A DNA stretch of 26,583 nt from Anaeromyces robustus. Lineage: Eukaryota; Neocallimastigomycota; Neocallimastigomycetes; Neocallimastigales; Neocallimastigaceae. The notes beneath the pieces were generated by a model, which was given only the letters and a program-made list of their open reading frames with translations, ran no database searches and was not told where the DNA came from. The position numbers and the translations under genes are program-made. Within the stretch, counting starts at the first letter, position 1. Each line of letters begins with the position of its first letter. Location of the stretch: contig MCFG01000586.1 of assembly GCA_002104895.1 (NCBI GenBank), forward strand, positions 1-26,583. The letters run 5' to 3'. Below are positions 1 through 10,356 of the stretch, in pieces.

Positions 1-1
1 A

Positions 2-3000
2 GCCTTTGTTATTATAGGTGTTTTTGTTATAGGTTATGAATTATTAAGACAATCAAAAGTTGGTAAATATATTTATGCACCAAGATTATTATTATTACCA
101 GATCAAACCCCCGATGTTGCTAACGGATGGTTTAGTTGGTTCCAAAAGAATAAAAAAATTGATGAAGAATATATTTTAAGAAATAATGGTTTAGATGCAG
201 TAATGGTATTAAAATTATATAGAATGGGATATCAAATGTTTTTATATATAGGTTTATTTGTTATCATATTTACACTACCGATAAATATATTGTATCGAGA
301 TAGAACCTCAAGTTTAGCGGATGATAATAAATCTAGTTGGGTTTTTAATAATATAACGGATTCTGAAGAAATTGAAGATCAAAGATCTATTCTATCCTTA
401 TTTAATAAAAGAGATGATATTTCTTATTTAAATATTTTAAATCTTACCGTTAAAGAAGAAAGAGAAGAATTTTTTGATAAAGAAATAAGTATTTTAAAAG
501 CTATTAAAGATGTTGTTACAGAGGAAAAAGACAATTCAAATAAAAATACTGAAAAAGGAAATGACACTAAAGGTACTAATAATAATGAAAATAATAATAA
601 TAATAATAAAAAGGATAATGATAAAACTGTAAACAATAATAATGATAATAATAAAAAGAATAATAATAATGATAATGATAACAATAATGATAATGATAAG
701 GATAACAATAATGATAATAATAATGATAATAATAATGATAATAATAATGATAATAATAATGATAAGGATAACAATGATGATGGTAATGGTAATGGTGATG
801 GTAATGGTGATGAGGATGATGGAACAACAAATCGTGGAGTAAATCTTGATGAAAATGATACATCAATTAATAAAGGTAATGGAACGATATTAAATGATAT
901 TTCAAAAAAAACAGAAGAAATTAAAGAACAATTAAGTTTTGATATTAAAAAATATATTTTCTTTGATAAAATGAATGATGGTAAAGAAATGTTTAGTCTT
1001 TTTCATATTGTCGCCGTATATTTTGTAGTTTCTATTATTTGTTATAAACTTTTTAAAATTTATCAAGAATATTTAGCAGCCTTAGAAAAATATGTTATGG
1101 ATGGTGGTATTATTCAAGAAAGAAATTTATTTGGTGAAATATTACAACATAGTACTATTATGGTAAGAAATATTCCACCCCAACTTCAAGATGATCAAAG
1201 ATTAATGAATTGGTTTACTAAATTAGGTATTGGTAAAATTGAAAGTGTAGTTATTGCTCGTAGTAGAAATAAAATTAGAGGATTAATTATTGAAAGAACT
1301 AAAATTTTAAATGATTTAGAAAATGATTATGTCCATTGGATTGAAAATATTAAGGAGAAAAAAAGTGGGGAAGGATTTTTAGGAAAAATATTTAAAAATG
1401 TGGTTGAAAATAATGCCGATGATATTGGTGAAAAAGTTTTTGAAGATAATGATGTTTATCGTCCAAAAAAAGTTATTTTTAAATATAATATTCTTCCAAT
1501 ACGTTATGTTGATGCTATTCATTATAATGAACAAAAATTAATTGAATTAACCCATCAAATTAAGGAATTAAGATTAGAAGCAGCAGAATCTAAGAAATGG
1601 TCACAAACCGCTTTTATTACTTTTAGTAATCATCAATCTGCTAAAATTGCGGCTCAATTAATTCTTTATTCTTCTCAAAATCCAAATGTTATGGCAGCGG
1701 CTACAGCACCACATCCTAATGATCTTATCTATAAGAATTTAAATATTAGAACCGAACATAAAACCTATCGTTCCTTAGGTGTTTATGTAGCTATGTATTT
1801 CACTTGTTTCCTTTTAGCTATTTTAGTTATTGCTACTAAATATGATACCTTAGTAGATATTCTTTGTTCTAGTTATTTTGAAAGATTTGGTTTTAAAAAG
1901 ATTTTTGATGCTATTGATAGAAGTCAAAAATTAAGTGGTTTATTCCGTTCTTTCTTCCAAGTTATTTTACTTAATGCCTATACCTCTGGGGTCCCTTACA
2001 TTTTAAGATTTTTATCCAATCTTCAAGGTTTCGAAACAAAATCTACCTATGCCAATAGTATTTTAAAGAAATATTATGTATATTTAGTCATTACCATTAT
2101 TTTCTCATTCTTTATTTCCAGTTTAGCCGATTGTGTCGTGGATCCAAAGAATTCCAAATTAAAATCTGATGAATTAGCAAAATTAACAGAATCTATTTCT
2201 AAACGATTAATGAATGTTAATTTTACCCAATTAGTACAATCTTTAACCACAGAATTTACCAAGAATTCCATTACCTATTTTAATTATGGTATTCTTCGAC
2301 TTCAATCCTTTGGTTTTGAAATCTTTAGAATTGGTGCCGTATGTTCCTTTTTCCTTAAAAAATTATTAAAAAAGGATAGTCCAAGAGCTCAACATATGGC
2401 AAAACAAATGGCTTCCCCACCCAATTATAGTATTATACTTGCTGTCCCATTACTTTGTTTCACCATTTTCATTACCTTTTCTATTGTTAATCCTTTCATT
2501 TCATTTATTGGTTATATTTTCTTCTTTATTGGTTATCATGTTATGAAGAATCAATTTATTTATGTTTATATTAAGGAATATGAATCTCAAGGTCGTTATT
2601 TTGTTACTGCCTTTAATAGAATTATATTTTCACTTTTCCTTTTTGAAATCTTTATGTTTGGTTATTTCTTAGCTGTATTTAGTAAAACCACTGGTAAAAA
2701 GAAATATATTCCTTATTTAATTATTCCAAGTATTATTATTACCTATTATTTCTATAAATATTGTCGTAAATGTTTCAAACCAAGAATTGATAATGTTCCA
2801 GTAGATTTATTAATTTCAAAGGAAAGAAATAGAAAATATTCTAATCATTTCCAAAGAAGATCTATTTTTGGTAAGAGAGAAAGTTTTGTTTCTGATTATT
2901 ATTCGGAAGATTCCTTTATTTCATGTGCTACTCATATTACAAGTTTAGATAGTAAACCCGCTAAAGAAGTATTAAAAATATCTAAAGCTCAAGCTCCAGA

Positions 3001-3175
3001 TTTACCTCCTTATTTTGAAGCAAAATCCTATAATAATCCTGCATTAACTCAACCTTTATATTCACCATGGTTACCGGATGAAGCTCAAAATGTTTTCACC
3101 GAAAATACACTTAATTATATTTCTAATATATGTAAAGATTGTTATAAATGTGATAAAGAATCAAGATTTGACTAA
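2..3175 (+). CDS. CSC1/OSCA/TMEM63-type channel protein, 5' partial
   Basis: The frame is open from base 2 to a TAA at 3173-3175 (1057 residues visible), so the start codon lies left of the window; the ATG at 203 is internal. Numbering from base 2, a first hydrophobic segment is followed by YAPRL (family-typical) and GLDAVMVLKLYR. Membrane helices lie at about 75-97 and 334-351. An RRM-like cytosolic domain follows (IMVRNIPPQLQDD and later AFITFSNHQSAKIAAQLI). The second half has many further hydrophobic helices in the RSN1-7TM pattern. Family members are osmo- or mechanosensitive cation channels; that role is inferred from homology. By family topology the loop between the first two helices is extracellular. 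Here it is about 236 residues, much of it Asn/Asp from GATAAT/AAT repeats, and it contains NIT, NLT and NDT sequons. An AATAAA at 3174-3179 overlaps the stop. The family call is secure; the exact paralogue is not. Confidence 0.88.
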   Translation, partial: AFVIIGVFVIGYELLRQSKVGKYIYAPRLLLLPDQTPDVANGWFSWFQKNKKIDEEYILRNNGLDAVMVLKLYRMGYQMFLYIGLFVIIFTLPINILYRDRTSSLADDNKSSWVFNNITDSEEIEDQRSILSLFNKRDDISYLNILNLTVKEEREEFFDKEISILKAIKDVVTEEKDNSNKNTEKGNDTKGTNNNENNNNNNKKDNDKTVNNNNDNNKKNNNNDNDNNNDNDKDNNNDNNNDNNNDNNNDNNNDKDNNDDGNGNGDGNGDEDDGTTNRGVNLDENDTSINKGNGTILNDISKKTEEIKEQLSFDIKKYIFFDKMNDGKEMFSLFHIVAVYFVVSIICYKLFKIYQEYLAALEKYVMDGGIIQERNLFGEILQHSTIMVRNIPPQLQDDQRLMNWFTKLGIGKIESVVIARSRNKIRGLIIERTKILNDLENDYVHWIENIKEKKSGEGFLGKIFKNVVENNADDIGEKVFEDNDVYRPKKVIFKYNILPIRYVDAIHYNEQKLIELTHQIKELRLEAAESKKWSQTAFITFSNHQSAKIAAQLILYSSQNPNVMAAATAPHPNDLIYKNLNIRTEHKTYRSLGVYVAMYFTCFLLAILVIATKYDTLVDILCSSYFERFGFKKIFDAIDRSQKLSGLFRSFFQVILLNAYTSGVPYILRFLSNLQGFETKSTYANSILKKYYVYLVITIIFSFFISSLADCVVDPKNSKLKSDELAKLTESISKRLMNVNFTQLVQSLTTEFTKNSITYFNYGILRLQSFGFEIFRIGAVCSFFLKKLLKKDSPRAQHMAKQMASPPNYSIILAVPLLCFTIFITFSIVNPFISFIGYIFFFIGYHVMKNQFIYVYIKEYESQGRYFVTAFNRIIFSLFLFEIFMFGYFLAVFSKTTGKKKYIPYLIIPSIIITYYFYKYCRKCFKPRIDNVPVDLLISKERNRKYSNHFQRRSIFGKRESFVSDYYSEDSFISCATHITSLDSKPAKEVLKISKAQAPDLPPYFEAKSYNNPALTQPLYSPWLPDEAQNVFTENTLNYISNICKDCYKCDKESRFD
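587..815 (+). repeat. AAT/GATAAT microsatellite coding Asn/Asp
   Basis: Imperfect trinucleotide and hexanucleotide repeats (AAT, GAT, AAG, GGT) stay in frame within the channel gene and encode an Asn/Asp-rich stretch. Open frames on the opposite strand here are by-products of the repeat. Confidence 0.9.
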
Positions 3176-3230
3176 TAAAAAAATAAAATGAAAAAAAAAA
3201 AAAAAATAATAATTTATTAATTAAAAAAAA

Positions 3231-3286
3231 AATTTAACAGAGGTAAAAAAAAAGAAATAATTTAACAGAGGTAAAAAAAAGAAAAA
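3231..3286. repeat. 28-bp direct repeat, two copies
   Basis: The motif TTTAACAGAGGTAAAAAAAA occurs twice with a 28-base period just past the 3' end of the channel gene. A third, degenerate relative (TTAACTGTGG) follows. It is a simple local duplication. Confidence 0.7.
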
Positions 3287-3757
3287 TTAACTGTGGAAAA
3301 AAAAATAATAATCTAGAAAAATAGATAAAAAAAAATTATAAAAATTAAAATTAAAATTAAAATAAAAATAAAAAAATTAAAAAAATAAAAAATCAATATA
3401 TATATAAATATATATACAAATAAAAAGTAAAAAGTAAAAAGTAAAAAATTAAAAATTAAAAATTAAAATTAAAAAAATAGAATAATATATATAATTATAA
3501 TATATATATATATTATAAGAAAAAGAAATAAGAAAAAAGAAAGAAAAAAAAATAATTATAATAGAACAAATATATAATCAATCCATATAGAAGAAGAAGG
3601 AAAAAAAAAAAAAAAAATAGGGGAAAAAGAAAAGTTTAATATAGAACTCAAAATCGAAAAGAGAGATTATATATTAAATGAATCAAAGAAGAAAAACCCA
3701 ATAAAAAATAATAAATTCAAAAAAAAAAAAAAAAATTAATATATAAGAAAAAGTAAA

Positions 3758-3799
<42 letters not shown>
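3758..3799. repeat. (AAT)n microsatellite
   Basis: About fourteen uninterrupted AAT units lie in intergenic sequence. This is a typical Dictyostelium simple repeat. Confidence 0.9.
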
Positions 3800-5184
3800 T
3801 TATTAAAGAAAAAGGTAATTTTTTTTTATATATAATATACAATTTTTAAATTAAAAAATAAAATAAAAATAAAATAAAATAAAAAAGAATAAAATAAAAA
3901 ATAAAAATAAAAATAAAAAAAAATAAAAAAATAAAAAAGTTAATGAATGAATAAATAAATTAATAATAATTAATAATAATGGATTTTATTATTAATTATT
4001 AATTATTATTATAATTATTACTTTTCTTATTTTTTTCTTTTTTTTTTTATTTTTTTTTTTTTTTTTATTTTTTTTTATTTTATTTTTTTATTTTATTTTA
4101 TTTTAAAATAACATTGACTTTTTTTTTTTTTCTTAATAATTTTTTTTCTAAATATGGAAAATAAGACGACAAAAAATTAATGATAATATTTTTTTTTTTT
4201 TAAAAAAAAAAAATATAATAATATTATAATAGTATTTATAATAATATATATAATATATAAAATATATATTTAAAATTAAAAAAAAAAAAAAAAAAATAAA
4301 ATATTTAATCCATACAAGTTAGTAATAATAATTGATAAATAATAATAAATAATAATAAATAATAATGATAATTAGGAATTGATAAATATATTTATACATA
4401 TATTTTTTTATAATTTTTTTTTTTCTAATTATAGATAATATATATTTTTATATATATAAAAAATTATAATAATAATCAATAAAAATTAAATTAAAATTAA
4501 ATTATTCAAAAACAAAAAAATACAAAAAAAAAAGTATAAAAAAAGTTTTATTATGTTTTTATAATATATAAATTATTATATATACATTTTATACAATGAT
4601 ATACATTTTTAAAAAATTTATAAAATGGATATAAACCTATTATTACATATTAAAAATGGTTATTTATACATCTTTAATATGTATAATATATTTTATATGC
4701 TTTTTTTTTTTTTTTATACATGACTAAAATGTTAATAAATGTATATTAATAAAATGTATATATATAAAGAAGAAGAAGAAGAAAAAAAAAAAAAGAAAAA
4801 AAAAAAAAAATTAACAAAAAAAAGAATTATATATATATATATCTATAAATATATATAAATATATATTGATAAATGATTAATAATTTCGATTTCTATTTTT
4901 TATTTTTATTTTTATTTTTATTCTTTTTTTTTTTTTTTTTTTAAAAAAAACTATTAAATACAATGACAATGACAATTATAATTACAATGAATTAATTTTA
5001 TTTTCTTCCTTCTTTCTATTTATTTCTTTTTTTTTTTTTTTTTTATTATTATAATTTATTGAATGTTTTTTTTATATCTTTTTTTTTTATTTCTTTATCT
5101 TTTTTTATTTATTATATAACTATTGAAATAAAACTAATAAAATAATAATATTAATAATATTAATAATATATAATAAAAATCAAA

Positions 5185-5218
<34 letters not shown>

Positions 5219-5383
5219 AAACAAAGATTAAAGAAGAAAAAAAAAGAAAAAAGAAAAATAATAAGATAAAAAGTATGAAATCGATGTTTTTTTTTTTTAA
5301 TTGATTAAAATAATAATCATGATCATAATATATTTATATATATATATAATTTTTATTTTTTTTTTATTTTTTTTTTTCTTTTT

Positions 5384-5467
5384 CGGTTTACAACTCTATC
5401 ATTAATTTTTGTACGTCAATTTTTTCGTTTTACAACTCTATCATTAATTTTTGTACGTCAATTTTTT
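5384..5467. repeat. 42-bp tandem duplication, two copies
   Basis: Two adjacent 42-base units (5384-5425 and 5426-5467) differ at one position (CGG versus CGT at the start). Each contains ACAACTCTATCATT and the core GTACGTCAA. The unit is far more complex than its homopolymer surroundings, so it is a true recent duplication rather than slippage of a simple repeat. TGACGTAC on the minus strand resembles a CRE/bZIP half-site; that reading is inference. Confidence 0.85.
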
Positions 5468-5514
5468 CAATAAATAAAAACAAAAACAAAAATTAAAAAG
5501 AAAAATTAAAAACC

Positions 5515-5580
5515 AAAAAAACAAAAACAAAAACAAAAACAAAAACAAAAACAAAAACAAAATCAAAATCAAAAACAAAA
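5515..5580. repeat. (CAAAAA)n microsatellite
   Basis: Hexamer CAAAAA repeats with a strict 6-base period from about 5516 decay into CAAAAT units near the end. Confidence 0.85.
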
Positions 5581-6377
5581 TCAAAAAAATTAAAAACAAA
5601 AAAACAAAAAAAAAGTAAAATTAATATTAATTAATAATAAAATTATAATAAAAATAATTAAAGATAAAAAAAAAAAAAACTTATTTAGTTTTTATAGGAT
5701 ATATAATAATTTAGAAATATTAATATTCAATATTAATATTGATTATTAATATGGATTATTAATATTTTTTTTTATTATGTATTTATAAAATCTATATTTA
5801 TAAAAATTTATATATATTATAAAAATAATTAAATAATTAAATAATTAAATAATTAAATAATTAAATAAATAATTAAAAAAAATAAATAAAATAAATAAAT
5901 ATAAAAAACTAAAACTAAAATTATAAAAACAAATAAAAAGTATTATAATATTATAAAATATTTTTATTTTTATTCTTCTTTTTTATCTTTTTATCTTTTT
6001 ATTTTTTGTTTTGTTTTTTTTGCTTTTTTAATTTTTGATTTTAATTTATTTATTTATTAAATACAAAAAAAAAAATAAAAAATTAACTAAATTAAAAAAA
6101 TCAAAAAATTTATTAACATTCCGTTTTTCGTTGTTCGAATTCCGTTCGTTGTTTTTTTTTTTTTTTTCTAAATTTGGGTTTTTTTTTAATTTTTTTAAAT
6201 TTTTTTTTTTTTTTAATTTTTTTTTTGTTTTTTTTTGGTTTTATTGTAGTACAAAAGTTTATTTGTATTTAATAATAAAATATAAAAAAATAAAGAAAAT
6301 GTTTTTTTTTTTCTTTTTTTTTTTTTTTTATTTGTTTTTCATTATTAAATTATATCATAATTTTTTTTTATTATTAT

Positions 6378-6415
<38 letters not shown>

Positions 6416-6434
6416 ATTATTATTATAAATATAT

Positions 6435-6457
6435 ATAAGTTTCTAAAAGAGACTTAT
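6435..6457. other. 9-bp hairpin followed by T run
   Basis: ATAAGTTTC and GAGACTTAT pair around a TAAAA loop (one G-T wobble) and are followed by TTTTG. It stands out from the neighbouring A/T tracts. It could be a 3'-end or transcript-stability element for something in this gap, but no gene abuts it, so function is unassigned. Confidence 0.35.
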
Positions 6458-6981
6458 TTTGTTGTTATTTTAATATAAATATTATTATAATTATAATAAA
6501 TATTATATAAAAAATAAATAAATAAAAAAATAAATAATAAAATAAATAAATAATGATAATAATAAAAATAAAAATAAATCATAGAAATCATAGAAATCAT
6601 ATTTTTATTTGTTTTTTTTTTTTTTTTTTTTTTTTTTTTGTCACCATTCAAATATTAAAATATTTAATTTAATTATTCAATTCATAATTTATTAAAATTT
6701 GCCAAGAAGATAAATATAAAAGGAAATTTTTTTATCTTGAAAATAAAAGAAAACAAAATAAAATAAAAAACAAAATATTTATTTATTTATTTATTTACTT
6801 TGTTTGTTTATTCTAATTTATAATAATATATTAAAACATTATAATAAGAAATTTTAAAAATTAGAGAATATAATTTTTTATAATTTTAATTTTTATTTAT
6901 TATTTATATAATATGAAAATTTAAATTTTTTTTTTATACATATATCTACAATAAAGAATAATAAATAGTTATAATTCTTTA

Positions 6982-7059
6982 TGATATTTAATTGAAATTT
7001 GAAAATAAAATTAATTTTATTGATATTTAATTGAAATTTGAAAATAAAATTAATTTTAT
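6982..7059. repeat. 39-bp perfect tandem duplication
   Basis: Two identical 39-base units (6982-7020 and 7021-7059) sit about 150 bases beyond the stop codon of the phosphatase gene, in its probable 3' flank. The unit contains GAAATTTGAAAATAAAATTA. Confidence 0.85.
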
Positions 7060-7204
7060 TTATTTATTTATTTTTTTATAAGAATTTTAAATATATAAAT
7101 ATTATAATTAAATTCTCATATATTTTTTATTATTTTATTTTTATTTTTGATTATTTTTAATTTTAATTTTAATTTTTTTTAATTTTTTTAATTTTTAATT
7201 TTTT

Positions 7205-8035
7205 TTAAACAAAAAGTGTAATGATTTCTCCATTTTGAATTCTATATAAACCTTTTGGACCTTTACTACTACAATCTTTATTCGTTGAAATTGGTACTGG
7301 ACTTGTTGCAGTATTAATAAAAGTACTATGACAAATAGATAAAACTTTTTTATTTTTATCATTAAGAGTTTCTTTATGTTCATTTCTTAAAAATGTTTTA
7401 AATTCTTCAAATCTTTCATAGGCATGTTTAAGACTTTCATGTATTTTAAGTTTTTTACTTTTATCTTTTAAAAATTGTGAAAGTTCTTCTTTATAACTAT
7501 TCATATCTTGTTTATCATAAAATTCTTTTAACTTTAAATATTCTTCATATTTTTCGGTTTCATCAACTAAATCAATATTTTCAAAATAAAAGAAATTTTC
7601 AGAATATTTTGAATGATTTTTAACATAGTCATCAAAATAACTCCAATCTATTTTTATTTTTGAATTCATATTAAAATCTTTTTTAGTTTGTTTTATATCG
7701 ATAATATAGTCATGTACACCACAAACTACTTCTGCAATTTTTGGATGAACAATTATTTCTAAATCTTTTATTTTTGGATAATTTTCTAAAGCTATCGTAA
7801 CCGTTTCAAGGGCACGATAATAAGGTGAAACATAGACTTTTTCTATATCTAATTCATTTATTTTTTTTTGACTTTCTTTTATTTGTTCTTTACCTTCATC
7901 AGTTAAATGAGAATCAGATAAACTTGGATCATACATAGTATAAAGATGACAATTTTTATTAAACCATGTTTGACCATGTCTCATAAATAAAAATTTTCCT
8001 GATAAATCTGGGGTATAGGTTGCAGTATTATCCAT
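7205..8035 (-). CDS. histidine phosphatase (phosphoglycerate mutase-like) family protein
   Basis: A single-exon gene of 276 residues, ATG at 8035-8033 and TAA at 7207-7205. The catalytic RHG motif is at residues 19-21 in FLFMRHGQTWFN, with H20 as the expected phosphoryl acceptor. VYVSPYYRALETVTIAL (68-84) matches the family's second block, with R74 as phosphate ligand. IAEVVCGVHD carries a candidate acid, E102. SICHSTFIN (233-241) supplies the second catalytic histidine, H236. All core residues are present, so it should be an active phosphatase or mutase, but the substrate cannot be read from sequence. It has no signal peptide or membrane helix, suggesting the cytosol. A Lys/Glu-rich helical insert (about 130-225) lies between the halves of the fold. 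The A/T-rich region upstream (8036 onward) is its likely promoter. AATAAA signals lie about 60 bases downstream of the stop. Confidence 0.88.
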   Translation of the reverse strand: MDNTATYTPDLSGKFLFMRHGQTWFNKNCHLYTMYDPSLSDSHLTDEGKEQIKESQKKINELDIEKVYVSPYYRALETVTIALENYPKIKDLEIIVHPKIAEVVCGVHDYIIDIKQTKKDFNMNSKIKIDWSYFDDYVKNHSKYSENFFYFENIDLVDETEKYEEYLKLKEFYDKQDMNSYKEELSQFLKDKSKKLKIHESLKHAYERFEEFKTFLRNEHKETLNDKNKKVLSICHSTFINTATSPVPISTNKDCSSKGPKGLYRIQNGEIITLFV

Positions 8036-9490
8036 TCTTTTTTTTTTTCCTTTCTATTTTATTTTTTTTTATTGATTTATTGAATATATGTATATATATG
8101 TATTTATATTTTTATATTTTTTATAATTTTTTTTATTGTAAATTCAATACTATTTATATATATTATATAATGTATTTTTTTTTTTTTTTTTTTTTTGATA
8201 AATAATTAAAAAAAAAAGTTTGGTAAATATTTTTATTTATTTTTTTTTAATATAAATATTTTAAAACAAATTTTAAAAAATTATCTTATATAATATATTA
8301 ATAAATATAATATATTAATTTATTAATTTATTAATATTTTGTAAATATATATAATATTATATATTTTTATATACACATTTTATATTATCAAAAATGGCGT
8401 AAAGTTCCATAAAGTTTGGTTAGTTTTTTTTTTATTAAATAAAAAAATTTGCATTTTCTTTCCTTTCCCTTAAAACATTTTTTATTTTATTATTTTATAT
8501 AATTGGATTAATATAAAAGTAAAATTTATACAATAATAAATAATAATTTTAATGTAGAAGATCTTTATAAATAATAATTATTTTTATTTATTATATTACT
8601 TTCTATTTTTCACATTTTTTTTATATAATTTTTATGGGTAATATAAATTTATTTATGTAACCTTTTACTTGTATATATAATTATATATATAGATATTTAA
8701 TTTATTTTATTATTATTTTATCCAACGTTTTTAATAATAATAATAATAAATAATAATAGTAATAATAATTAGTAATAATAAATAATTGAATATAATTATT
8801 TATTATTAATACATTTTAAATTTAAAAAAAATATAGAAATAATTTTTATTTTTATTTTATTTTATTTTATTTTATTTTTTTTTTGAAGAATATGGAATAG
8901 TTTTTAAATCTTCGGATTGAAGTTAATTAACCAAAAATCCATATATATATATATATATTTTTTATAAAAATATGAATTTTTATAAAATATAAAAACATTA
9001 AAACATAAAAAACATAAAAAACATAATTACATAATAAAAAAACACATAAAAAAACACATAAAAAAACAAACATTTTTTTTTTATTAATGATTAGAAAAAA
9101 AAAAACAAAAAAAAAAAAAAAAAAACAAGTTTTATGGTCACAAACTTTAAATAAATTAAATATTAAAAAGATTAAAACTTATGGAATAATTTTTTTATTT
9201 ATTTATTTACTAAAAATTTATTTATTTATTTATTTATTTTATATAACATTTTTATTTTAAAATTTTTTTCTAATAATAATTCATTATTATTTATTATTGT
9301 ATTATTAATAATAATAAATAATAATTATTAATAGTTATTAATAGTTTGTTAATAATGTGAGAAGTATATGAAAAAAAAAATATAATAAATATATATATTT
9401 ATATTTATATATATTTATATTAATAACTGAAGAAAGAATAGTAATTAATAATAAATATGAAATTTATATAAAATTTCCTTTTTTTTTTTT
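8036..9490. other. intergenic region upstream of the phosphatase gene
   Basis: This gap separates two minus-strand genes, so it holds the phosphatase promoter and the 3' flank of the hevein-type gene. It is mostly T and A tracts. A more complex patch at about 8391-8475, reading AAGGGAAAGGAAAG on the minus strand, is the best visible promoter-element candidate, about 350-430 bases upstream of the ATG. The hairpin region at 8889-8945 is listed separately. I see no protein-coding segment. Confidence 0.65.
8889..8945. other. candidate small structured RNA with UUCG tetraloop
   Basis: ATATGGA (8890-8896) and TCCATAT (8938-8944) can form a closing stem. Between them, AATC-TTCG-GATT (8907-8918) is a hairpin with the very stable C(UUCG)G loop, extendable past one A-G mismatch by T-A pairs. 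The layout of about 55 bases with paired ends resembles the size class of Dictyostelium small non-coding RNAs. However, the class I consensus CCTTACAGCAA and a properly placed upstream CCCATAA element are absent. The strand is unresolved and chance is possible. Confidence 0.25.
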
Positions 9491-9559
9491 TTAATTTTCA
9501 TTATCATTATCATTATCATTATCATTATCATTATCATTATCATTATCATTATCATTATC

Positions 9560-9591
<32 letters not shown>

Positions 9592-10261
9592 AATCATTAT
9601 CATTTTTATTATCATAATCATAAACATAATCATTATCATCATTATTATCATTATCATTATCATTATTATTATCACAATTACCAAAATTAGGTTGACAATT
9701 ATTTATATTACAATGGTCTGGAGTTAAACCACAAAAACCTTCTTTATTACAACATTGATGACTACAAAATACTGTTTTACCTGCAATATCACCACAACGA
9801 CCTTTAATATTTAATTGACTAAATTTCGAAACTTTATAATTTATTTCATCATTATCATTATCAATATCACTATCAATATCATTTTCGTTATTATTATTAT
9901 TGTTATTATTGTTATTATTGTTATTAGTAGGTTGCTTTTGTTTATCATAAAATGTAACTTTTTTATTTTTTACTTCTTCAGGAATTTTATATTCATCTTC
10001 AAATGATTTAACTACTTCAAAATCATTTTCATCAAATTCAACTACTACTTTATTCTTATTATTATTATTATTATTATTAGTTGTATTTTCTATTAAAGAA
10101 TCTTCATTTGAATTTTCATTTATACTTTCACTATTACTATTACTTTTACTATTATTATTATTATTACTTGCTGCTGCTGTAACTTTTATTATTCCTTTGT
10201 AATCATATATTAAAATATTCAATAATAGAAATAAAATAAAGATTTTTTTCATGTTTTTCAA
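9491..10261 (-). CDS. secreted protein with hevein-type (type 1) chitin-binding domain
   Basis: A single-exon gene of 256 residues. MKNMKKIFILFLLLNILIY followed by VTAAAS is a signal peptide with a plausible cleavage after Ala at about 31. Asn/Ser-rich linkers follow. Residues about 153-196 hold eight cysteines at 156, 166, 170, 171, 177, 184, 189 and 196, including the CC pair, CNKEGFCG and a final CNINNC...C. This is the spacing of hevein domains, which bind N-acetylglucosamine polymers. The C-terminal 60 residues are an Asp/Asn repeat ending in the stop. Inferred role: an extracellular or coat lectin. The Dictyostelium wall polymer is chiefly cellulose, so the ligand is open. Upstream on its own strand, about 480 bases from the ATG, is a GT-rich box (10741-10763). 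No intron is needed. Whether the repeat tail is of fixed length is doubtful, as the DNA is a pure hexamer repeat. Confidence 0.85.
9499..9587. repeat. (ATTATC)n hexanucleotide microsatellite coding Asp-Asn
   Basis: About fifteen nearly perfect hexamers encode alternating Asp and Asn at the end of the hevein-type protein. Such a tract is expected to vary in length between strains. Confidence 0.92.
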
Positions 10262-10319
10262 TTAGAATAAATTTTTTTTTTTAACTATTTGATATATATA
10301 ATTATTTTATTTTATTTTA

Positions 10320-10356
<37 letters not shown>

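Larger units (their letters stand above)
3176..7204. other. 4 kb A/T-rich intergenic region between convergent genes
   Basis: This gap lies between the 3' end of the channel gene (+) and the 3' end of the phosphatase gene (-). It is made of A and T homopolymers, TA runs, AAT and CAAAAA microsatellites and a few short tandem duplications listed separately. I see no gene with Dictyostelium-like codon content. The open frames here consist almost only of Lys, Phe, Ile, Leu and Asn from homopolymers. Because both flanking genes end here, only terminators would be expected, so the length is notable. Confidence 0.75.

Noticed and set aside
424-866. Open frames on the minus strand and another plus frame over the Asn/Asp repeat
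   Set aside because: They are low-complexity readings (Leu/Ser, His/Tyr, Ile/Met) of the AAT/GAT repeat inside the channel gene.
5384-5467. CRISPR-like repeat-spacer unit
   Set aside because: Two directly abutting copies without spacers in a eukaryotic genome; a plain tandem duplication.
6133-6143. GTTCGAATTCC, close to a tRNA B-box
   Set aside because: No A-box at the proper distance and no cloverleaf pairing; the surroundings are CG/TT repeats.
6035-6385. 116-codon plus-strand frame
   Set aside because: Almost entirely Phe and Lys from T and A homopolymers; no codon-usage signal.
8632-8639. ACCCATAA on the minus strand, matching the Dictyostelium upstream element of small RNA genes
   Set aside because: About 60 bases downstream on that strand there is no structured or mixed-composition segment, and the class I consensus is absent.
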